The notes beneath the pieces are model-generated. The model saw only the letters and a list, made by a program, of their open reading frames with translations, did no database searches and was not told the DNA's origin. Positions 1 through 4,819 of a DNA stretch of 8,997 nucleotides are shown here, piece after piece. Numbering within the stretch: position 1 is the first letter of the stretch; each line of letters starts with the position of its first letter. The DNA comes from Candidatus Eiseniibacteriota bacterium (GTDB lineage Bacteria > Eisenbacteria > RBG-16-71-46 > JABDJR01). The DNA lies in the NCBI GenBank assembly GCA_013003415.1, contig JABDJR010000604.1, forward strand, positions 1 to 8,997, given 5' to 3'. The position numbers and the translations under genes were made by a program.

Positions 1-144
1 AGTCTAGTGACTCCAACTTACGAACGAAAGAGTTTTGCTCTAAGTTCCCGGCTATCTAAAGGTGCGATGATTCTCCTTCTTGGGGGTGGCTGGAGAGAGT
101 ATAGCACTCCCTTCGCGCCAGGTTGGCAGGGGTCGGGTTCGAAT

Positions 145-161
145 TGTTTCGTTTTGAAACA
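145..161. promoter_or_regulatory. Dyad element A, TGTTTC-N5-GAAACA
   Basis: Perfect 6-bp arms around the centre GTTTT. The half-site TGTTTC is nearly repeated in element C 60 bp downstream (centre to centre), with the same 5-nt spacing. This geometry suits binding by a dimeric helix-turn-helix regulator. The regulator is unknown. Confidence 0.4.
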
Positions 162-165
162 CTTC

Positions 166-182
166 TTGCCATTTGGGCAAAG
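166..182 (+). repeat. Left arm of a 17-bp inverted repeat (dyad B)
   Basis: TTGCCATTTGGGCAAAG is the exact reverse complement of 344-360, with 161 bases between. The arm is itself a dyad, TTGCC-N5-GGCAA, centred 20 bp from element A and 40 bp from element C. It could be a paired operator, the stem of a large RNA or DNA loop, or the terminal repeat of a small non-coding element. No target-site duplication is visible at its outer edge. Confidence 0.6.
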
Positions 183-201
183 TTTGTCGGGGTGATCCAG
201 A

Positions 202-224
202 GTGTGTTTCAAAGTGGAACACAC
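202..224. promoter_or_regulatory. Dyad element C, GTGTGTTTC-N5-GGAACACAC
   Basis: Nine-base arms with eight matches around the centre AAAGT. The inner arm TGTTTC matches element A. The likely role is a regulatory binding site; this is inferred from symmetry and recurrence only. Confidence 0.4.
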
Positions 225-343
225 CCCAAAATGGGCTTATCTTTCGCTCCTGTAATCTGTTATCTTACTCGGCCAAGTTTTATGGGAATCAATGGCACCC
301 TCATTGCGATAATAGAATGGCAACAGCAGGGGAAAAGATGAGT

Positions 344-361
344 CTTTGCCCAAATGGCAAA
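344..361 (-). repeat. Right arm of the 17-bp inverted repeat (dyad D)
   Basis: CTTTGCCCAAATGGCAA at 344-360 is the exact reverse complement of 166-182. Locally it forms the perfect dyad TTTGCC-N5-GGCAAA (345-361). It shares the GCC-N5-GGC core with elements B and E. Confidence 0.6.
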
Positions 362-386
362 GCGTTTTCCCCGCCAAAAGCATTAT

Positions 387-407
387 GACTCGCCACATTG
401 GCGAGTC
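387..407. promoter_or_regulatory. Dyad element E, perfect 8-bp arms
   Basis: GACTCGCC and GGCGAGTC flank the 5-nt centre ACATT with no mismatch, the strongest dyad in this region. Its centre lies 111 bp upstream of the groES start. In RNA it would fold as a GC-rich 8-bp hairpin with a 5-nt loop. No T-run follows, so it is not a typical terminator. It could be an operator or a structured piece of the groES leader. Confidence 0.5.
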
Positions 408-491
408 CTCGATGTAACAAAGCGAGGGCGGGACCTCATTTCGTACTCATTATCTTCCCGACCCTCATATTCATGCGACCAAAGAACAAAT

Positions 492-506
492 AAGGAGTCT
501 TAAGAC
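492..506 (+). promoter_or_regulatory. groES ribosome binding site with adjoining palindrome
   Basis: AAGGAG (492-497) lies 10 nt before the ATG at 508, slightly longer than ideal spacing. The space is almost filled by the perfect 10-bp palindrome GTCTTAAGAC (497-506), which shares its first G with the Shine-Dalgarno sequence. In RNA it could only form a weak 3-bp stem. Confidence 0.6.
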
Positions 507-507
507 C

Positions 508-795
508 ATGAAGGTCACACCTCTCTCTGATCGCGTTCTTGTTCAGCGTCTCGCCGAGACCGAGAACAAGAAAGGCAGCATCTACATTCCTGACACCGCC
601 AAAGAAAAGCCCCAAGAAGGCAAAGTCGTGGCCGTCGGCCCCGGCCGCCTGCTCGACGATGGCAAGCGTGTCGCTCTCGAAGTCAAAAAAGGTCAGCGCG
701 TTCTGATCGGCAAGTACTCCGGTACTGAAGTGAAGATTGATGGCGACGAGTTCATCATCCTTCGCGAAGACGACATTCTCGGAATCCTCGGTTAA
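508..795 (+). CDS. groES: GroES, 10-kDa co-chaperonin
   Basis: A protein of 95 residues, the normal length for GroES (Hsp10). It forms the seven-membered lid that caps GroEL and encloses unfolded substrate during the ATP cycle in the cytoplasm. The family pattern is clear from end to end: KVTPLSDRVLVQR at residues 2-14, the mobile loop at about 17-34, PQEGKVVAVGPG at 35-46, and the closing strand TEVKIDGDEFIILREDDILGI at 73-93. The GroEL-contacting tripeptide of the mobile loop is I25-Y26-I27, where E. coli has IVL and many bacteria III, so a Tyr sits in the middle. The start is fixed by an AAGGAG site and the family N-terminus. The gene precedes groEL by 114 nt on the same strand, the classic operon order. 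Confidence 0.97.
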   Translation: MKVTPLSDRVLVQRLAETENKKGSIYIPDTAKEKPQEGKVVAVGPGRLLDDGKRVALEVKKGQRVLIGKYSGTEVKIDGDEFIILREDDILGILG

Positions 796-805
796 ATCTG
801 TTCTC

Positions 806-876
806 GCGCTTTCATAGCGCACAAACCGACTTTTCCAAACGATGTAAACAGCGGGTCGAATTAGTTATACCGACCC
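806..876 (+). promoter_or_regulatory. Two possible hairpins between groES and groEL
   Basis: The first is GCGCT-TTCAT-AGCGC (806-820), a 5-bp stem with a 5-nt loop starting 10 nt after the groES stop. The second pairs GGGTCG (853-858) with CGACCC (871-876) around a 12-nt AT-rich loop. Neither is followed by a T-run, so read-through into groEL is expected. They could stabilise or mark processing of the bicistronic mRNA, or tune groEL expression. The evidence is base complementarity only. Confidence 0.35.
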
Positions 877-896
877 CAATTGATCAAATCAGAAAA

Positions 897-902
897 AAGG
901 AG
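897..902 (+). promoter_or_regulatory. groEL ribosome binding site
   Basis: AAGGAG within an A-rich stretch, 7 nt before the ATG at 910. A strong site, consistent with very high expression. Confidence 0.75.
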
Positions 903-909
903 ATAGCCA

Positions 910-2559
910 ATGGCTGCCAAGCAGCTTCTATTCAAAGAAGAAGCCCGCGCAAAGATTCTTGAAGGAGTCGAGACGCTGGCCAAGGCGGTTAAGGTCACCA
1001 TGGGTCCCCGCGGTCGCAACGTTGTGATCGACAAAAAATGGGGCTCCCCCACCATCACCAAAGATGGTGTGACTGTCGCCAAGGAAATCGAACTCAAAGA
1101 GCCTTATCAGAATATGGGTGCGCAGATGGTTCGCGAAGTTGCCTCCAAAACCAGCGATGTCGCTGGCGACGGAACAACCACCGCAACCGTTCTTGCCGAA
1201 GCCATCTTCCGTGAAGGCCTGAAAAACGTCACTGCCGGTGCCAACCCCATGGACCTCAAGCGTGGTATCGACCAGGCGGTTGAGGTTGTAGTTGGCGAGC
1301 TTCGCAAGCTCTCCAAGGCCGTGAAAGAAAACACCGAGATCAAGCAGGTTGCTACCATTTCCGCCAACGGCGACCATGAAATCGGCAAGATCATTGCCGA
1401 TGCCTTCGACAAGGTCGGCAAAGACGGCACGATCACGGTTGAAGAAGCCAAGTCCATGGAAACCTCCCTCGAGGTGGTTGAAGGTATGCAGTTCGACAAC
1501 GGCTACATTTCCCCGTACTTCATCAACGATAAAGACGGCATGGAATGTAACCTCGAAGATGCCTACATTCTCCTCAGCGAGAAGAAGATCTCCAACATGA
1601 AGGACATGCTTCCGATCCTTGAGAAAATCGCTCAATCCGGTAAGCCCCTGTTGATCATCTCCGAAGACGTCGAGGGTGAAGCCCTTGCCACTTTGGTTGT
1701 GAACAAGCTTCGCGGCACGCTCAATGTGGCTGCGGTCAAAGCTCCTGGGTTTGGTGATCGTCGCAAAGCCATGTTGCAAGACATCGCCATCCTCACCGGT
1801 GGCACCGTGGTCAGCGAAGACTTGGGCTTGAAGCTCGAGAACATCGCCATCACCGACCTCGGTCGCGCTAAGAACATCAGCATCACCAAAGATGCCACCA
1901 CGATCATCAAAGGTTCGGGCAAAGGCACCGACATCAACGGACGCATCAACCAGATCAAAGCTCAGATCGCCGAGACCACCTCGGACTACGATCGCGAGAA
2001 ACTCCAAGAGCGTCTTGCCAAGCTTGCTGGTGGTGTTGCCGTCATCAACGTTGGCGCTGCTACCGAAACCGAGATGAAAGAGAAGAAAGCCCGCGTCGAG
2101 GACGCTCTTCACGCCACCCGCGCAGCGGTGGAAGAAGGCATTGTCCCCGGCGGTGGTACCGCTCTTATTCGCGGCCTGAATGCTCTCAAGAAGCTTGAGA
2201 AAGAAATCACCCACGACGATCAGAAGATCGGCGTTGCGATTATTTCTCGTGCAATCACCGAGCCCCTTCGCTGCTTGGCTACCAATGCCGGTCTCGAAGG
2301 TTCGGTCATCGTTGAGAAGGTCAAAGAAGAGAAGCGGACCTTTGGCTTTGACTGCGACAAAGAAAAATATGTCGACATGTTCAAAGCTGGGATCATTGAT
2401 CCTACCAAGGTAACCCGTTCGGCCTTGCAGCACGCTGCATCGATCGCCGGATTGCTTCTCACCACCGAGGCTCTCATCACCGAGATCCCGGAGAAGAAGC
2501 CCGCCGCTCCTGCTGGCGGTGACCCTGGTATGGGTGGCATGGGCGGTATGGACTTCTAA
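910..2559 (+). CDS. groEL: GroEL, 60-kDa chaperonin
   Basis: A protein of 549 residues, full family length. It forms the double-ring ATP-driven folding chamber of the cytoplasm, working with the GroES encoded just upstream. Key residues keep E. coli numbering: P33 in the MGPRGRNV nucleotide loop, D52, the GDGTTT loop with D87 (86-91), and catalytic D398 in RVEDALHAT. The apical substrate/GroES-binding segments are conserved (MLPILEKI 233-240; DVEGEALATLVVN 253-265), as is KAPGFGDRRKAML (277-289). The tail ends in GMGGMGGMDF, a short GGM repeat closing with DF instead of MM. One oddity is at 481-483: the adenine-pocket motif, NAA at 479-481 in E. coli, reads Asp-Cys-Asp, while the following DPTKVTRSALQ block is intact. 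The operon position and an intact core argue for the main chaperonin, though PVC bacteria can carry paralogues. Confidence 0.98.
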   Translation: MAAKQLLFKEEARAKILEGVETLAKAVKVTMGPRGRNVVIDKKWGSPTITKDGVTVAKEIELKEPYQNMGAQMVREVASKTSDVAGDGTTTATVLAEAIFREGLKNVTAGANPMDLKRGIDQAVEVVVGELRKLSKAVKENTEIKQVATISANGDHEIGKIIADAFDKVGKDGTITVEEAKSMETSLEVVEGMQFDNGYISPYFINDKDGMECNLEDAYILLSEKKISNMKDMLPILEKIAQSGKPLLIISEDVEGEALATLVVNKLRGTLNVAAVKAPGFGDRRKAMLQDIAILTGGTVVSEDLGLKLENIAITDLGRAKNISITKDATTIIKGSGKGTDINGRINQIKAQIAETTSDYDREKLQERLAKLAGGVAVINVGAATETEMKEKKARVEDALHATRAAVEEGIVPGGGTALIRGLNALKKLEKEITHDDQKIGVAIISRAITEPLRCLATNAGLEGSVIVEKVKEEKRTFGFDCDKEKYVDMFKAGIIDPTKVTRSALQHAASIAGLLLTTEALITEIPEKKPAAPAGGDPGMGGMGGMDF

Positions 2560-2594
2560 GGAAGTTCTCGCTCAGGCTAGCTGAGATACGAAAG

Positions 2595-2626
2595 AGCCCT
2601 CGGAGGAAACTCCGGGGGCTTTTTCT
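2595..2626 (+). terminator. Rho-independent terminator after groEL
   Basis: An 11-bp stem, AGCCCTCGGAG (2595-2605) with CTCCGGGGGCT (2610-2620), contains one G-T wobble and is capped by a GAAA loop. TTTTCT follows directly. It lies 35 nt after the groEL stop and isolates groES-groEL from the next gene. Confidence 0.92.
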
Positions 2627-2773
2627 CTTGATCTGGTTTAGCCATTTTTTCTGGCGTGGCCAATAACGCCCTGTACACCGCATGCCGTCGTGGTTACCTT
2701 ATTGACGGTCGTTGCTCCCTCGACATTTGGGCCAATCTCTAGAATCCGTCGGATGTTGTCCGAACCCACCTTG

Positions 2774-2781
2774 AAAAGGAG
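2774..2781 (+). promoter_or_regulatory. Ribosome binding site of the YWTD lipoprotein gene
   Basis: AAAAGGAG lies 5 nt before the ATG at 2787. It fixes this start, which also places a proper lipoprotein signal at the N-terminus. Confidence 0.7.
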
Positions 2782-2786
2782 CACTC

Positions 2787-3671
2787 ATGCACCCTACCCG
2801 CTTATGGCTGTCCGCAATCTCTGTTCTCACCGCTTTCTTTTTAGCCGGCTGCTCCTCGAGCTCGGACCCGCAAGGCTGTCCGGACAATCCCTCCCCCGCG
2901 CTCTACTGGTCCAGCATTCTCGATGGTGAAATCCAAAGGTTTGCGGAGACCGTTACTCCGGCTCCGGAAACCTTTGTCGACGATATTCCTGGAGTCAATG
3001 CCTTCGCCCGCGACCCCATTGGCGGGAAAATCTACTGGGCAAGCGGTGGCGGCAACTCGGCGGCAATCTACCGCGCAAATGCCGATGGCTCCGACCCTGT
3101 CGAGATCGTCGACTCTTTGGGGCTGATTCGCGGCCTCGACGTCGACTCGGATGGAGGAAAGATCTACTGGACGGATGATGGAAGCGGTGCGAATCACGTG
3201 CAACGCGCTAACCTAGACGGAACCGAAGTAGAAACCATCGTCGAGTATTCGAGCAATGTCGATTTGCGTCAGATTTTTGTGGATTCAAAGTCAGGCCATT
3301 TGTATTGGACACTTACATCGGACCACAGAATCGAGCGAGCGAATCTTGATGGAAGCAATCACGAAGTTGTGTTCGAAGACCCCGCACTCTCCCCGATCGG
3401 CATTGCCGTCGATTCCGACACCGATACCATGTACTGGTCGGACTACATCACCGATACCATTCGCAGCTCTCGTCTCGACGGTACGGAGATGCAGATTGTC
3501 GTTTCGGAGGGTCTGGACGCCCCTTGGGGAATCGTTTTGGATCCGTCGGCCGGCTTTCTGTACTGGACCGACGCCGGTTTTGGATCTATATCTCGCGTTT
3601 GCCTTATTGACGGAAGCACGAGAGTGATTGTCGATGGCTTGTCCATCCAAGTCCGCTTCCTCCAACTGTAG
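2787..3671 (+). CDS. Lipoprotein with six YWTD (LDL-receptor class B) repeats
   Basis: A protein of 294 residues. The N-terminus is a lipoprotein signal: basic MHPTR, a hydrophobic run at 6-19, then the lipobox LAGC with Cys22 as the predicted lipidation site. A Ser-rich linker follows. The rest is a regular beta-propeller of LDL-receptor class B type. YW motifs fall at 40, 83, 127, 173, 216 and 259 (YWSS, YWAS, YWTD, YWTL, YWSD, YWTD), 43-46 residues apart. Most are followed by RANLDG-like segments, and several blades have a GI.VD or GLDVD strand before YW. Six blades make one complete ring, with almost nothing outside it and no EGF module. Such domains usually bind proteins or other ligands; no enzyme motif is seen. 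The next Asp of the sorting position is Ser23, so outer-membrane sorting is plausible if E. coli rules apply. Alone on its strand, it ends 17 nt from a converging gene. The ligand is unknown. Confidence 0.85.
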   Translation: MHPTRLWLSAISVLTAFFLAGCSSSSDPQGCPDNPSPALYWSSILDGEIQRFAETVTPAPETFVDDIPGVNAFARDPIGGKIYWASGGGNSAAIYRANADGSDPVEIVDSLGLIRGLDVDSDGGKIYWTDDGSGANHVQRANLDGTEVETIVEYSSNVDLRQIFVDSKSGHLYWTLTSDHRIERANLDGSNHEVVFEDPALSPIGIAVDSDTDTMYWSDYITDTIRSSRLDGTEMQIVVSEGLDAPWGIVLDPSAGFLYWTDAGFGSISRVCLIDGSTRVIVDGLSIQVRFLQL

Positions 3672-3688
3672 ACAATCTGAAGCCGGAA

Positions 3689-4765
3689 TCAGAACCCAAG
3701 AGCGCTTGAGATCGTGGCTCGGACCATCTTATAGGGATCGACTGCGCCATCATCCAAATTGCTGAGGACGGACACCTGAATGTTGTGTTCGGAGTAATGG
3801 GCAATGAACGCGTTCACCCCGGCATCAAAACCGTGAGCTTCGAACCGCTTCGGTTCCTCTTTCGACTCAACAATGTAAAGGCCAAACCCGTAGTGCCAGC
3901 CCGGTTCCATGGGAACGTGAGGTGAGAGCATTTCCTTGAGGGTATCTTCGCGGAGAAGTTTGCCACCCAGTAAGGCACGCCAGAACTGTTCGAACTCCTC
4001 TGCGGTGGCGGCCATGCCTCCGTCGGGAGCCGGGGGAATCGTTTGTGAGATGCACTTTCGCCAGGTCCCGCTCTTGTCTATCTCGTAGGGTTCGGCCAAA
4101 CCGTCGTAGATGCCATCGAGAGTAGGAGAGCAGGCGCGAGGCATTTCGGCGGGGCGGAACACCTTGTCACGCACAACATTGAAGTAGTTCTGCCCTGTCA
4201 CCGTTTCTAGGACACGCCCAAGCAAGATGAACCCGGCGTTGCAGTACTTGTAGCGCGCGCCAGGTTCAAAGACCGGCGGCAAGTCCGAAAATAACGAGAT
4301 GAAATCCGAAACCGACTTCAAGGTGTAAGTCGGCCGCGTATTCAAGATTTCTGGCCATGACTCATCATCGGGAAAGTAGTCCGCGATTCCCGAAGTGTGG
4401 GTGATGAGATGCCGAATGGTCACGGACTTAGGAATGGCGGATCCGTCGAGAGAAACCAGGCTGTGAATGGAATCGTCCAGACCCAGCTTTCCCGATTCCA
4501 CTAACTGGAGAATCGCCACCGCGGTGAAAATCTTAGTAACGGATGCGGTTCGAAAAAGAGTGCTCGGTGTGTTTTCTATCTTCCACCCACGGTGGGCGAA
4601 GCCCCAGGCCCCTTCGAATAAGACGGTATTCAAGCTGGAAACCCGGATCACCCCTGAGAATCGATCGGACTTCGCCAGCGCGTCGATTTCCGAGCGCAGG
4701 GAGTTTTCTAGCTGATGGGATAGCTCTTGGTGAACGGGCGGTAGACTCATCTTGCCGCAAGTCAA
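3689..4765 (-). CDS. Serine hydrolase of the beta-lactamase / class C (EstB-like) family
   Basis: A protein of 358 residues with the beta-lactamase/transpeptidase fold (COG1680 type). The three signature elements are present in order: S75-V-T-K78 (nucleophile Ser and general-base Lys), Y174-C-N176 (YxN motif) and H311-G-F (the third-strand box, usually KTG or HxG). Supporting family blocks are FRTASVTKIFTAVAILQLVESGKL, ITHTSGIADY, and PDGGMAATAEEFEQFWRALL. Relatives are esterases, D-aminopeptidases, or penicillin-binding or beta-lactamase-like hydrolases, so the substrate is open and antibiotic resistance should not be assumed. No signal peptide is visible, so it is probably cytoplasmic. The start is uncertain: a TTG at 4765 has GAAGAGG 8 nt upstream, while the in-frame ATG at 4750 (353 residues) lacks a good site. 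It lies 54 nt downstream of the oligopeptidase gene on the same strand, probably co-transcribed. Confidence 0.88.
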   Translation of the reverse strand: MTCGKMSLPPVHQELSHQLENSLRSEIDALAKSDRFSGVIRVSSLNTVLFEGAWGFAHRGWKIENTPSTLFRTASVTKIFTAVAILQLVESGKLGLDDSIHSLVSLDGSAIPKSVTIRHLITHTSGIADYFPDDESWPEILNTRPTYTLKSVSDFISLFSDLPPVFEPGARYKYCNAGFILLGRVLETVTGQNYFNVVRDKVFRPAEMPRACSPTLDGIYDGLAEPYEIDKSGTWRKCISQTIPPAPDGGMAATAEEFEQFWRALLGGKLLREDTLKEMLSPHVPMEPGWHYGFGLYIVESKEEPKRFEAHGFDAGVNAFIAHYSEHNIQVSVLSNLDDGAVDPYKMVRATISSALGF

Positions 4766-4819
4766 CCACAGAGCCTCTTCTCTGGTCTAGGGCGGGGTAG
4801 CGGCAACAAGGTCGAAACG

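Larger units (their letters stand above)
1..507. other. Long non-coding upstream region of groES
   Basis: About 500 bases with no supportable gene. The open frames here are short, begin at TTG or similar codons without a Shine-Dalgarno sequence, and resemble no family I know. The stretch contains at least five dyad-symmetric elements with 5-nt centres (centres near 153, 173, 213, 353 and 397) and an exact 17-bp inverted repeat, each listed separately. No full CIRCE (HrcA) operator is present: a TAGCACTC half-site at 102-109 has no partner arm. I find no good sigma-70 promoter. The best -10-like hexamer is GATAAT at 308-313, but it has no matching -35. The region may control groES, a divergent gene left of the window, or both. 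Confidence 0.6.

Noticed and set aside
102..109. CIRCE (HrcA) operator half-site TAGCACTC
   Set aside because: The inverted partner GAGTGCTA is missing at the required 9-nt spacing. A local GAGT-N5-ACTC dyad is too short to be significant.
134..145. tRNA-like T-loop (GGGTTCGAAT)
   Set aside because: The following bases do not pair to form a T stem, and no acceptor or anticodon stem can be built around it.
154..174. Heat-shock (sigma-32) promoter TTGAAA ... CCATTT
   Set aside because: The elements are only about 7-9 bases apart, much too close for a sigma-32 promoter.
123..341. Short plus-strand frame upstream of groES
   Set aside because: TTG start, no ribosome site, and it runs through the dyads and inverted repeat; no protein family recognised.
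928..2433. 501-residue open frame on the minus strand opposite groEL
   Set aside because: It mirrors groEL codon structure, has no recognisable domain and no ribosome site. Long antisense frames are common opposite GC-biased, highly expressed genes.
2653..2670. Second terminator hairpin GGCGT/ACGCC after groEL
   Set aside because: The stem is short and no T-run follows on the plus strand.
2740..2745. -10 box TAGAAT upstream of the YWTD lipoprotein gene
   Set aside because: The hexamer is good, but no -35 lies at acceptable spacing (TTGCTC is 22 bases away), so a promoter call is not supported.
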